A model generated the notes under the pieces. It was given only the letters and a program-made list of their open reading frames with translations. It was not told the origin of the DNA and did no database searches. From contig ML769493.1 in the NCBI GenBank assembly GCA_009733575.1, forward strand, positions 62,001 through 126,000: a DNA stretch of 64,000 nt, given 5' to 3'. Of the stretch, positions 24,701 to 36,112 are shown one piece after another (within the stretch, counting starts at the first letter, position 1; each line of letters starts with the position of its first letter). This DNA comes from Gymnopus androsaceus JB14 (lineage: Eukaryota > Basidiomycota > Agaricomycetes > Agaricales > Omphalotaceae). The position numbers and the translations under genes were made by a program.

Positions 24701-25165
24701 ATCAACTCCTTGGACACTCGTCCGGACCCGACACTCACTGCGCCCTGGACACAGTTTTATAATGAGGCTAAACAACGACAGGAAGACGGAATCCTTAAGG
24801 ATCTACAGCTGATCTCAAAACACGTCGAGGCAATGTACGAGGAGCGCACGGCAGCCTACCACCGAGGCTCAAGCTCGGATTCGTTTTTTAGCTCACAGCA
24901 TATCACGCAAAGACAGGACACAATTCGTGATCTGTCGAAACGGTTTTCGGAGCATCCTGAGGCAAAGGACTTGGAGACGTTGATGGAGGACAGGACGATT
25001 GCCAGGCTTCGCGCGAGTTACGCGTACATATACGCTCTGCGGATGGGCCATCCATCGTCTCAGTTTCCTTTTGACCGTGCTTTCAAGGAATTATGCGCAA
25101 TCAAGGCGGAATCGTCGGGATTATACAAGGTTTGCTTGCTGTCGATGTACGAACGGCGTAGATGA
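21705..25165 (+). pseudogene. RNA-dependent RNA polymerase (QDE-1/RDR type), two frame lesions
   Basis: Cellular RdRP of the RNA-silencing pathway, which makes double-stranded RNA for Dicer. About ten short GT-AG introns are readable. Ordered motifs: PYGVQFELARL, GIGNNLDYPGWWAGKV, LGPSNKLQRRFGS, the VFFFKTNEVA block, NMTDGCG, AFQFRLAGSKG, NPCKVPTDVRKV and the catalytic loop GGDYDGD at 24048-24068. After that come FGNAPERFSKTPQGL and LDSAKTG(H)R. The frame shifts by one extra base near 24095, 27 nt past the catalytic DYDGD codons, and needs one extra base near 24463 to continue into GHRINMSNYQDDRKRY. No intron can explain either. Ignoring both, the product is roughly 990 aa. The N-terminus is shorter than I expect for the family, so upstream exons may be missing; ATG 21705 is the first plausible start. 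It is either a recent pseudogene or an intact gene with two consensus errors. Confidence 0.8.
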
Positions 25166-25382
25166 AGTGCTACACATTATTACTTTGTATACGCTCTCGG
25201 TGTTATCTGCGAAAAAACAGTACGATTGCTAACTACACAAAACATCGTGACTCGTCTGAAGTAATTTAGAGTACATACATTTGAAAGGAAATGAAAAGTA
25301 CAATAATCCAGGTTATGCTAAGATATAAACCAATCGACAATAAACATGAAACAGCGTCCATATTGCTTCAAAAAGCTCCAGC

Positions 25383-25892
25383 TTAGTTGGCGGTGGCTCC
25401 ATAGTATGGGGCCTGCTGGGGCGGAGCCATGGCGCCTTGAGGGTATTGCTGGAAGGCACCATTTCCAATATCTAAAGAGACGGTCAGGATTATGAGATAT
25501 AGCAGGAAACGGTAACGCACATTTGTACCCTCCACGTCCATAACGCTCTTCGGCTTGAATCCTCTTGTAAATGAGCCAGAAGGCATGTATATGGCCGGGT
25601 ATGTAGCCAAGACTAGATGCTTGTCGTCAGTATTCCGCACAAGACGACAGATTCTTTACAAGACGCACAGAGTAAGACAGATGTTAATGAGCAAGTCACA
25701 ACCACATCCTATGAGACAATGATTAAAGTTTGAACGAAAGACCAGAGTTCCAGTAACGCATACCTGCTATGAAGGCAGCAGCAGCTGGAGGGAAGATAAT
25801 GGCAACCTGTGAGCGTAGTCAGTAAGAGAAAATCTGTGGAACTGAAACAGACAACTTACGAGGATAAGGCAAATGTCAGAACCTTTAACCAT
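25383..25892 (-). CDS. Pmp3/UPF0057 plasma-membrane proteolipid
   Basis: Small two-span membrane protein of the Pmp3 family, linked in yeast to membrane potential and cation tolerance. It starts at ATG 25892 with MVKGSDICLIL and is assembled from five exons with short introns. Diagnostic text: VAIIFPPAAAAFIAGC, then GCDLLINICLTLLGYIPGHI and HAFWLIYKRIQAEERYG. The C-terminal tail is Gly/Tyr/Pro/Gln-rich (FQQYPQGAMAPPQQAPYYGA) and ends GATAN at 25383-25385. This tail is longer than yeast Pmp3 but usual in basidiomycete members. The frame is intact across all junctions. It is transcribed convergently with the RdRP; the two stop codons are only about 220 bp apart. Confidence 0.92.
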
Positions 25893-28486
25893 GTTGAATA
25901 CTTGTTATTGAGTAGTGAAAAGGATGAAGAATTTGTGCGGGGTAAAAACGAGATGATAGAGCGAATTCAAGTCGAACGTGCTAGTTTTGTTGCCGGTGCG
26001 GAGCCGTAGACGTCATCGATGACTGGTAGAACGCGCCAGCTTTAGCGCCCATTTGACCAGCTCCTCTCTCTAACGCCGGATACGCTCTCCGAATCAATGT
26101 GCTCCGTTGAGCTTGGCTGAGCTGCGGCGAACAACTGCTTTTGCCGTGATCCATTACCCACTTACATCTTGACCATCTGGATTCCTAAGTGTGCACCGGT
26201 TGGAAGCGCTTGGGCTCGCTCTTCGCAATGTGGCATCCTGATCCTAACTCGCATCTGGGATCATGTTTACTCCATCGCATCTAGCGCACGCCAGGATCAG
26301 ATGGAATTATTCTATGGCTGGTATTGTTCAGCTTAGACGTGAAGAGCATATCTTTCTTGCCCATAAACTGGAACAGCCTGAGGATCTCTCGCTCGCTGAA
26401 GGAGCTGTTGTCACTCATTTGAAAGCTCCCTCCTTGACTCGCGTCTCCTTCAATTTGTTTTCCTCCATCAATTCTCTCCATTAGCATGTCTGTTAAATCA
26501 GATGATACATATGAAGGTGCTGTGGTAGGTTTGACTTACGGTGGATGGGATGTGCCCGATGTCTCGATGCCTCCTGGATCACTGGCAGAGGAACAGGCTC
26601 GTCCTCCCTCTCGGTTTATCTAGCTCGATTCTTTGTTGTTATTCAGCAATCCTGCGACGAATGCCTTGGCTTCTAACATTTTCATGTTCATTTGGACTTG
26701 ATAATCTACAATCGCTGATGCTTTGCCGTATCTCGACGTCGTTAGAAGATGGCTCCCGCGTGTTGTTGGTCGTCTCAGAAGTTTGGAGTGCGATGTAGGT
26801 CATGTTTTCATCCATTTCATGCTTACTTCATTTGTTTCGTTCTTAGATTCCAATAACAATGTCATCTCAACAGACCCAGTATCGTTCACCTTGGACATAT
26901 AACCAAGCTGCACAGTGTAAAGCCGATTATGATCATTAGCAATGACTTGCAGGTCCTCGTCTCCTGGATCCGGTCGTTCTTTGAATCATGGTGACAATGG
27001 CAGATCGGCACCCACCGCAATGTCTAATCATTCAGCTATACTGCATCAACCAAGGGCCCTGGAGACTCCTTAGTTGGACCGGTGGCTGCCTTCGATGTGG
27101 TCTTGCAGAAGCTATAATCTGCTTCGCTTGAAAGGGTGAATGTCTTCTGTCACGGAGCTATTTGATAAGTTTCCAGGAATCGGACTTTCGATTGTTCCTC
27201 AGCTGACTTGCAGCTGCATATTTATACATTCCTGGGCTCATGCAGGCAGAAAGGTGGTATGTATCTTGTTGCCCGCTAAACAGCGATACTATACAGCAGC
27301 GAAGTCTCCTAGACATCGGTGCATTTGTCAGTGCAGTTTAGCTGACATCCATATCGAATGCTTGTCAAATGTATAGTAAGTAATTGTGGTGACCTTGTGG
27401 TCGCAAATCGAGATGCAGATTCTTTGAGCAGCTGGCTGATAGAAAAATATGCAGAAAACTCGATCGCGACGCAAGGCTTAATGGCCTGTGACGTGACACA
27501 ACGTGTAGTTCTATATGCACTCATCTTGCATCTGCTCTCTACACTAGTCTAGGTACACGGATGAGCACCAGTATGCGAGGTACGACCATGTTTAGACTGT
27601 TTGGACAGCCTGATTTTATTCGGAAAGTAAATTGCTCAGCGACTCTCTTGCCTTGTGCTCACTGGCAGGCAACTGGCAGGCGTATCATTGAGCTCACCGG
27701 CTACTTTTTATTTAAATCGTATTGTATGATAATTTTTCTACTCGCCGTCCGCAACTAACTCTCTTTTTGAGGAATAATTGGTGGCGCTTGGTGGGGACGG
27801 CGACTCAGGCTTTCGCCGAACTAGGCTATCTGGTTGCCTGTCGATACCCGAATGTTTTTTCTGCTCCCGTTTCAGGTTAATCGCTTGAGATAATTCAATA
27901 TCCTGTTCACGAGATGTACAGGCTGAACACGTTATTTCGGGATATTTCAAGAATATTGGGCGACGGTGAGTGCTTGCTATCCGTTTCAGAGTCTTTATTC
28001 TTGATTCTTTAGGTCTCTTATGCGTCGCGGGTCATACACTGCTTGAGAATATTAGAGATCATTCGCGGCTGTCTATGGAGTTCAGAGTTACTTATGTGGC
28101 GTTGTGGTGGGAAACGAAATGGTGATACGCCTGGAGATCTTCTGAAGTTGAAAGTGTGGATATAATCTAAGCTTTTGGGGATCTTTACAATGTGGAATCC
28201 TTGATGCACTTTGTCGTTTGCGCCGCATTCCCTCGAGGCTCTGAGCCTCGAGTCCATGATACTTACTATTTCTGTAACCTGAGACCTTCTTTTAACTTGA
28301 GACTTTCTCTTGTCAGTCGTGGTAAATATTGTTCAATGACTTGAAATAACTGGCCTAAATTGGGCCTGAACCATATTCCCACTGTCAGTGTCCTTCCCCC
28401 ACTCCTCCTTGCTGATCATGAGGATCTCATCTAGATCTAGCCCATATAAAGTTGCCGCTCTATCATCAAGTGATTTTTGATTGGGT
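25893..28486. other. Intergenic, no supported gene
   Basis: About 2.6 kb without a recognisable protein or RNA gene. Several short frames occur (for example 26541-26798 and 27140-27376) but none has motifs or clear splice continuation. It probably contains the divergent promoters of the Pmp3 gene and of the membrane protein starting near 28487. Confidence 0.45.
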
Positions 28487-31309
28487 ATGCATTGCCTTTC
28501 TGTGTTAGCTTCTCCTCCACTCTGCTCGTCGAACTCGTTCGAATCCGACTCGCTCTTACTTCAAGCCACTAGTACAGCCTTGAACCCTTTTGCAATTCTA
28601 TCTCATGGGTGTATTGGTATAAATCTCGCCTCAGGTTTGCTTACCGCAATTATGGAACCTGGGAATAGAATCATTTTTGCCTCGGAATGATCTTTGATGG
28701 AAAAATTGGATGTATACAATGTCCCTATCTCTCTACGGACCAGCTGCCCTCTTTCCTCGTAACTTCCTCGTACGGAACCCGTGTTTGGCCTCCTCCGCCT
28801 TGGACATTCGCTGGACCAACTGGCTGTGGAGGCTGTAATATGCTTCCATACGCTCTTAAGATAGTCTGGTTTTCACTATCCCTCTCTGGTAGTTCCGCGC
28901 TTTGAACAAGTTTCGACCCCCCCATTTAATATTTTATAGGATTAATCTCATGCTGGGCTGTTTTGAGTGCATTCGCTCTGGCCGTACCATGCTCCTACTG
29001 GTTGGCGATTTTGTATTGTGTCGGATGTACGATTTTGCAGGGGATATTCTGTCTTGGTGCGTAGTTTTGCTGCTTGTATTTCTTATGATCTCATGGTGCT
29101 ATCCAGGTCTTATCTGGAGGATGGATCCCTTCCTCATGCCTCGTTCTTTCTGCATAGGTAACCTGCCTCTTTCCACAATTTCTTCCTGTTTAAATCGTTC
29201 GAATTATCCAGCACAAACCCTCCTCACCGGATTCAGTACCTTCTTGCTTACCGGTGTTTGCGCGACATTTTCAATGGTGACGAGTCTGACAATGTTGAGG
29301 CCAGGAATTTGGAATTTATCTACCTCAAAGTAAGCATTCGAGAGCTCGCAGAATCAAAGCCTAAATTCACTATGGTGCAGAACCTTGGCCTGGCATCCGA
29401 GTTACACCCTTACCCTTGTTATCTTCCCGATTCTAGCTTCCGCGGCTCAGATAACTGCCGTCTTTAAGCTGGACGCGGTTCAACCTACCGACAACTTCTC
29501 GTGTGACGCGAGTAAACCCATCTGGTGAGTGCATCCCATCTGTCCGCCACAGTGGGTGTGCCGTGGTCGTCGTCAAAGTAACACTTTTTGTAGGGTGCGC
29601 TTTCTTGGATATGCCGGCACTCCTCTCATATTTTCTATACCGTTCTCTTGTTTCGCACTGATGGCAGTTATCCGGGTGTTTCGCAATAACACTCCGGATC
29701 CTGACTGTAATTCTACCAACCTCACCTCACTACCACCCAAGCGCATCCGAATGGGCACCCGTCGCAAAGACATGGGCACCTGGCTTGGATCTGAACCTGG
29801 TATACGGAATTCTCCAATCCCAATACCCACTCCTCGTGCTCTCCCATCACCCTCTCCCTCCGTCGCATACGCATACTACCCCGCCTCGCCGGGAAGAGCA
29901 CCCATAAGCCCGAACTCTCCAGTCCTATCCTTTCTGCCCGTCGATTCCATCTTCCCTTCAGCCCCACTCGCGCCACTGATGAGACTCGTAGTCGAAGTCA
30001 ACGTGAACATGATCCACTAAGCTCGTCTCATTCATCGACCCTCGAAAATCATCGACACCACTGGGAGTCGGAGGGAGCTGAAGATGCGGAAGCGGACGAA
30101 GCTTCTTTCGTATCTTCTGCATTCCCTACTTTTGCACCGCCTAGTAATTCCAGTACACCACCTAATCCACGAGAATCGCCCGGATATGATTTCACTGGTT
30201 CTTTAAACGGGTCGAGTGCGGATTATCATTATTATCAGTACAAGCATCATCATCAAAATCTTCAGAATCAGTATCCTGTCCAGGCGAAAGTTAAGACGAC
30301 ATATTCCCCTACGACGGGATGGCAATCGTGGCCTGCTGGTGATCATCATGGTGATGAGGGCGAGGACGATGCGATCTCGTGGTCGCACATCGGTGTCGAT
30401 GTTGGTAGTGGTGAACCTAAACCACCGAAAACCGAAACCGAAGGACATGATATTGATTCAACTTTGGCACATGATAATAACATTGATGATTCTGAAGTGG
30501 AGTACGCGCGGACGCTGCATGAGAAGGGCGCTCATGAATTCGGAGAGATTCTCGAGCACCAGATCCGGACTGGAGCAGGAGATGGGTCGGATTTCCAGTA
30601 TATTACTAGGAAGAATTTGCGTGCCAATGCGAATGTGAATTCGATGGTGATATCTGTCCCGGTGGTGGCTTCATCTTCACCGTTTGATACTGCGAGTGAG
30701 TTTTGGGTTTATCATTATTCATTTCGTTCATTTCTATTTGGCCTCCGTCGCTGACGCTGAATCCCTTCTTCGTGCAGACCATAGAATGGGAGTCGGAAGA
30801 CCATACTCAACTTCTCCATTCGCAGCGACACCGATACAAGTACATATGAATACAAACAGTGCGAGCAGTACCATACGGTCTGCCATATGGCGTATCATTA
30901 TATTTCAACTGTATGTTGTCCCTATGTGGATGCGAGTTATAATGCCAACTAATCAACGTCTTTTTTGTTTTCGGAATAGCTCATTCACTCTGATCTTGGT
31001 TTTGGCTTCTATATCTACACTAATCGATGTTATTGCGCATCACACACAACCTACACCGTTTGGAACACAACATGTAGCGTTACTATTGGCTGCTTGGGGA
31101 CCTGTCATTGTTTTTGGTGAGTGTTTTGCTCGCTTCCCGATTTCAATTCATTTTGTGTGGCTCTCACCGTTTCCACTCTGGTTCTATCTTTCTATCTTCC
31201 TTGTATTCCTGGATATTTACGCTTCGAATCTGGTTTCACAGGACCTATACCCTCTACCCGGCGAAATCTTATGTTTTGGAAGCGACCGACCGTGGATTCG
31301 AATTTATAG
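28487..31309 (+). CDS. Predicted receptor-like multi-span membrane protein
   Basis: Not assigned to a named family; it resembles mushroom proteins with about seven spans and a long cytoplasmic loop. The putative start is ATG 28487, and the first span is FAILSHGCIGINLASGLLTA. Later segments are spread over several exons. Around 29385-29520 the frame reads PILASAAQITAVFKLDAVQ, DNFSCDASKPIW, then splices into VRFLGYAGTPLIFSIPFSC. A long Ser/His/Asp-rich loop runs from about 29660 to 30700, with HSSTLENHRHHWES and EVEYARTLHEKGAHEFGE. The last spans include IRSAIWRIIIFQL and LILVLASISTLIDVIAHHT, and the end is GPIPSTRRNLMFWKRPTVDS at 31309. Between about 29790 and 29900 the coding frame changes in a way no intron explains, consistent with one missing base. 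The exon structure between 28690 and 29300 is uncertain. Confidence 0.55.
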
Positions 31310-31484
31310 CATTTTGAGTATAGCAGAATTTGGGATTTGAGCCTTACTTGTAGTTGTACTTATCGATATATCTTACCTCCTTTGCTACTTTACCCACTTT
31401 CCTGTTTATAACCTGGATTCACGAAGACTTCATTGACGATTATGGCAGAAGTCAACATGATTCTTCAAGTTGTTGATTTGTTAT

Positions 31485-31588
31485 GGCTACCTGGCGCAAT
31501 GGTAGCGCGTTTGGCTTCGATTGCTGAATGTAAACACCAGATCAGCTACCATACCAAAAGGTTGCAGGTTCGAGTCCTGCGGTGGTCA
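31485..31588 (+). tRNA. tRNA-Arg (anticodon TCG), with intron
   Basis: A cloverleaf can be folded by eye. The acceptor arms GGCTACC and GGTGGTC pair (with G-T wobbles), discriminator A at 31588. The D-stem GCGC/GCGC encloses AATGGTA. The anticodon stem TTTGG/CCAAA holds loop CT-TCG-A, interrupted after position 37 by an intron of about 32 nt. The T-arm GCAGG-TTCGAGT-CCTGC is perfect, with a five-base variable loop. A-box TGGCGCAATGG and B-box GGTTCGAGTCC are present. The anticodon TCG indicates arginine (CGA codons). A different intron boundary would not alter positions 34-36. Confidence 0.9.
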
Positions 31589-31608
31589 TAAGCGTTCTGT
31601 TCAAATCC

Positions 31609-31614
31609 TTTTTT
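31609..31614 (+). terminator. RNA polymerase III T-run terminator
   Basis: Six consecutive T residues lie 20 bases after the tRNA discriminator, the expected stop signal for pol III transcription of tRNA-Arg. Confidence 0.7.
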
Positions 31615-31857
31615 CAATTCATCAATACACGATTAAGTGACATTGATACAATATACAGTACAGAATCGCGGAATAAGTTAACTTATTTCCGTGAGAGTTA
31701 TTTTATCTATGATCATGATAAGATAACCACGTGTCATGTCAGATTTTACGCCGTTCTCTTTACTCGTTACCTCGATCTCAGACCATCCAGTATCATTAGT
31801 GCTACTACCATCGTACCACTCTGTATAAATCAATATCCAGGATCTTCCTTTTAGATC

Positions 31858-32646
31858 ATGCTCGCCACTATGCCTCCTACCAACTTCGCTTCTACATCGA
31901 CGGGTGTGTCAAATCCGGGTCCATCTACAGCGGACAAGTATCGTGGGGCAGTTGTTGAAGTGAGAAGATGTTTTCGCTGCAACTGTATTCAATCTCTCAC
32001 TCAATACTAGGATCTCCAACTCCCTCCTGCATTTGCGCTTCCATTCACGGAACCGGTGTCGAGGGTTATCGAGCTGGCGTATGAGAGGGACTTTTCACAT
32101 ATTCCGTGCGTGTCAATTCCATCCATCGATGATAATTATTGTATGCTGAAACCGCATTCAGAGTTCTGGATAAAAACCGACGTCCATTAGGATATGTCGA
32201 AGTGTCCAAGTTGAAGCAGTTGTGGGAGGAGGGAAAGGCGGATCCGGTAAGTTTTAGTTTTAGTTTACCTGGTTTAGTTTACTCGTGGATGGTTTCGATC
32301 TCGTTTTGCTAATGCTTGTCCATGATTTTTCCCCGCGTCCTGCTGTTTACTCGCTATGCCTGCTTTTGCCTACCCCTCCAGAACGAAAAAGTCTCGACAT
32401 ACATGATCCGATTCAAAAGATCAAGTTCGGAACCCTACACCCTTGTTACACCGCTGACAAGCTTGGATGAGCTGGAGGGGTTTCTAAGAGAGAATATTTT
32501 CGCTCTGGGTGTGTCCTTGATCTATCCCCTCCATCGCGTTCGGTGCTAAACTGTCTGCTACAGTAACTGATTCGCAACGAAAATTCGTTCTTGCAGTAGC
32601 TACGGCGCAGGATTTACAGCAGTTTGTTACGAGGAGAGGGTTTTGA
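31858..32646 (+). CDS. CBS-domain protein
   Basis: Five exons give 163 aa: 31858-31959, 32011-32105, 32162-32246, 32382-32508 and 32564-32646, all with canonical borders and matching phases. After a Ser/Thr-rich N-terminus come FTEPVSRVIELAYERDFSHI and PVLDKNRRPLGYVEVSKL, the typical first CBS motif. The second CBS half reads TYMIRFKRS, YTLVTPLTSLDELEGFL and KFVLAVATAQDLQQFVTRR. A pair of CBS motifs forms a Bateman module that senses adenosyl nucleotides; here no enzyme or transporter domain is attached, so the partner is unknown. The frame is intact. The promoter must lie in the roughly 270 bp after the tRNA, so the two may influence each other. Confidence 0.9.
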
Positions 32647-33075
32647 GGGGCTGACAGTTTTGATTGATGGAGGATAGAACGTGTGTACTCGGATTTCTCG
32701 AGCCTAGTACTTAGCGTGATGTTATAGACTATATAGTCTGATACTTTGCCTATAATGGATATTGACGACTTGCCACAAGGACTCAGGACTCCAAGTCGGA
32801 TCGCCAATGAGCCGTCTATCATAGTGTTCGTAGCAAAAACTCAGGCTAGGCATTCGTTCCTGTGCCGCGTAAAGACAGAAATTGGATTCCGATGATTCTC
32901 CACATCTCCATCTCAAGACTGAATAAACGGTACATAGGTGATTTCATTTGATTCCAAATCAAGACGGTCAAAGCTGGTTCTCACAAGGACTTATTTCATT
33001 TTAAAAAAAGTAAATTTGGAACCTTTTTCACTGCAAACTCGAACATCTGATGATAGCATGGCTTTCCTAGTTTTC

Positions 33076-33528
33076 TCAAGCGCTCCAAGCCTGAGACACA
33101 AGAGAATTTGGGAACACTACAGTGTGAATGACAGAAGGAGAACTTTGTGATCGCGTTAAAGCGACATCACCTCCGAGTTCCACTCCACATCCAAGAAATG
33201 AACTGGAGAATGAGGAGGTGGCACGAATGATGGGATAAGACTCTTCGGAGGAGGATTTACTTTGAAGGAATTCCGCTCGCCGCATTATACTCGCATCGTA
33301 ACATTCGCGCATAAGAGTCTCCACCGTATGTATGTTCGAATCCAGATCATAAGCATAGACAATGAGGGTATGTTTGTTGCGCATGTCAAGCACGTTCTCG
33401 AGTGACTGGGTTGAGGTTAATCGACTAGAAGGCGAAGAAGGTATTGCCACCGAAATCGTAGATGTGGTACGGAGCAAATCCCGTGCCATGGTTCCATGCT
33501 GAGATCGTTTGCTTTGAATGAAACTCAA
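33076..33528 (-). CDS. Hypothetical protein, weakly supported
   Basis: An open frame of 150 codons with fairly even composition, including TLIVYAYDLDSNIHTVETLM. No family is recognised. A possible upstream exon lies at 33584-33811 (ENQILMTLRFVNSHSLDCQE), but no splice pair of normal length joins them. It may be a chance frame. It lies between the CBS gene (plus) and the GST gene (plus), on the opposite strand. Confidence 0.25.
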   Translation of the reverse strand: MSFIQSKRSQHGTMARDLLRTTSTISVAIPSSPSSRLTSTQSLENVLDMRNKHTLIVYAYDLDSNIHTVETLMRECYDASIMRRAEFLQSKSSSEESYPIIRATSSFSSSFLGCGVELGGDVALTRSQSSPSVIHTVVFPNSLVSQAWSA

Positions 33529-33984
33529 TGGAGAAACTTGTTTAACTAGGCCTTTCGGCTGTTTACAATGACGACAATGCCATTCAGCGAAAAATTAGCG
33601 GCTGTAAGGAAAGAAGACCTATGTTACTAACGAGGTTCCGAATCGAAATATGAGTAATCCGACTCAACTCTTGGCAATCAAGAGAATGACTGTTCACAAA
33701 ACGGAGCGTCATTAGAATTTGATTTTCAAAGAATAGCTCCGCGAGAAGTCCGGCGTGATATTTTTTACGTTTGGAAGGACTGTCAATGTTAGCAGACAAC
33801 AGGGTTATCAAACAGATAACCCGACCAGGATGGAAATCAAAACAAGGCTTACCAACTTTTCTTTATACGCTGACAAAAACGAGCCTGGCAAAAACCCTGG
33901 CCCGCGAACATTCGATATATAAAAGCTACATAGAACAGCTTTCACATCACATTCACCTGAGTCTTTGATAATTGATTCCCATTC

Positions 33985-34798
33985 ATGCTCACTTTGTACG
34001 ACTTTAACTCGACCAAAGGTGTGAATTGGCACCCGCATGTGGGGAAAGTCAGGTTAGTTCAACCCTCTTGTTTGTTACCCTCTTACTTGTTTCCGCAACG
34101 AGTGCTAATCGGACTTGGGCAACAGATACTGCCTTAACTACAAGGGTCTTGAGTTCAAAACCATCTGGCTCGAATACCCTGAAATCGAAGGGATAGCCAA
34201 AAAGCTCGGCGTGGGACCTACCCGCACGTTCAACGGCGAGCCCCAGTACACGCTCCCTATGATTGTTGACGATTCCACCGGCGTTGCCCTAGCCGAGTCC
34301 GTTGACATTGTCGAATATCTTGATAAAACCTACCCCGACACCCCCCGTCTCATCCCGGAAGGCAGCCACGCTCTTCAAGCGGCTTTCAGAGACGCATTCT
34401 ACCCCAAGCTCAGCGCATATACCCCCTTTCTCATACCTAGCACGGCTATGATGCTTAATCCTGCAAGTGACGAGTACATCCGGACCAAGTTGGAGACAAT
34501 GCTTGGAATGAAACTAGAGGATTACTACCCCAAGGACGAGGCGCGGGTGGCTGCGTGGAACAAGTGGAAGGCGGAGGTTGAGACTTTTGCTGCATGGTTC
34601 AGGAAGGAGGATGTTTGGGTTATGGGAGACACGCCTTCGTTTGCGGATTTCATCCTCGCCGCGTTCATCCTTTCGGCTAAGACGGTGTTCGGAGCTGATA
34701 GTATGGAGTACAAGGAGATTCTTGAGATCAATGATGGACGATGGGGTCGTCTAGCAAAAAATGTCGAAAAGTATGACCCAAATATTCACACCAAGTAA
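33985..34798 (+). CDS. Glutathione S-transferase, fungal etherase-like
   Basis: Two exons, 33985-34052 and 34126-34798, give 246 aa; the intron is 73 nt with GTTAGT/CAG. The N-terminal thioredoxin-like domain (about 1-90) reads LYDFNSTKGVNWHPHVGKVR, then YCLNYKGLEFKTIWLEYPEI and the cis-Pro/ES signature YTLPMIVDD...LAESVDIVEYLDKTYPD. The helical C-terminal domain contains WVMGDTPSFADFILAAFILS. The WLEYPEIE segment resembles the basidiomycete etherase-like (GTE/FuA) classes, active on glutathione conjugates and lignin-derived or wood compounds. The subclass is an inference. Cytosolic location is expected, since no targeting signal is seen. The frame is intact. Confidence 0.9.
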
Positions 34799-36112
34799 TG
34801 AGTTAATCACTGTCTTACTAAATTAGCTACATAGAATTTTGTAAACGCTGAAAAGTTGTCACCTTCCCAATATCAAGTTGTGAAATTGCAAGTACTTGGA
34901 GAGCTGAATTCCAGCCGAATGAGTATTTTGTTATTGTAACGCTTGGCCTTGTCTTTCGGAGCAGAACGATGATGGAACGGATGCAGGAATATTTCTGAGT
35001 TTCAAAGATCGGCTAAGCTCAGATCTCACCTTTTCGACGATTACTGTCTCGGCTATTTCTGCTGCCGGAACTCCAAAATGGTCTTTTCGTGCTCCATAAC
35101 GAACCACCGTTAGAAATACACGAGCCACTGTGGTAAGCATCGGTATCAACTTTGGTCTTGTATCAATCAACACACTGACGAGATCAGTCTGGATGCGTAT
35201 CGTGCAAGGATAGTTTCTGTCAGGAGCATGGATGATAATCCTTATTCCGTGTCGAGTTTGATCAAGAGCATGAACTTGGGATGGTGTTTTCCTGAAAGCA
35301 ACTAAGCAAGATTCCGAGGAGTTTGAGGAATGATATAAAATATTGTTCTTGCAGACCTGGAGATGTAGCAGTTTCGTGATTTGTCATTGGATGCTTTGAA
35401 ATTTGCATCGTCGCAGTACAGAGTTTCGTCTGGCATGACAGAACATGAAGAGCTTGAGCCAAGATGCGTCACCGGCGTCAGATTTGTGTAATTAAGCGCC
35501 GTCTCGGATTCCCGAGATGTCAAAGCTGTGATTATACGACCCGAAAAGTATAAATCTGCGCACAACGCTTTGATATCGCACTGGGCCAGATGATTTAACT
35601 TGGTGACTAATCTCAGACGAGTTTCAACTTTATCTACCCAGCTCCTGTGGCAGATGGTCCTGCTACCACGAAATATTATAGAGACTGTGACCTAGTCTTG
35701 AGTCCTATTTTGTCCTCTGAAATAGTGAGAATTTGGTGGATTGTGTTGGCAGCTTGTTTATTTTTCGATTCCCTGAAGGCAGAGCTTCTGGCGATTATAA
35801 ATTTTGTGCTGTTCAAAAAATATCAGTAATGTTATACTCGGCCTGGTATATTTCTCGAACCCGCTTATATGCAACATTGATATCCTACATCTTAGTGAGT
35901 TTCTATAGCTCCTAAACGAATTTAGGAAAAGCAACCTTTCCTGAGGTGCAAACAACTTGAATGTAGCATAAAAAGCACCTCAGCCGTGTAAGTATCAAGT
36001 AATTGTATCATTGCACTCTATCGATTCATCTGACTACGCAAAAAAAGATTGAAATAGATCATCAACAACAAGCTTGCTTGCTATGTCGTTGCATGTAGTA
36101 AACGACGTGAGC
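34799..36112. other. Intergenic, no supported gene
   Basis: About 1.3 kb lies between the GST and MFS genes. Minus-strand frames at 34931-35173 and 35302-35565 have no motif and no mutual splice connection. I see no repeat or RNA gene here. Confidence 0.45.

Noticed and set aside
18880..25165. Functional cluster linking RdRP with its neighbours
   Set aside because: The neighbours are unrelated membrane and housekeeping proteins with separate promoters and orientations.
30216..30638. 140-codon plus-strand frame
   Set aside because: Basic, Met/Ile-rich shadow of the Ser/His/Asp-rich loop of the membrane protein; the other frame has the expected composition.
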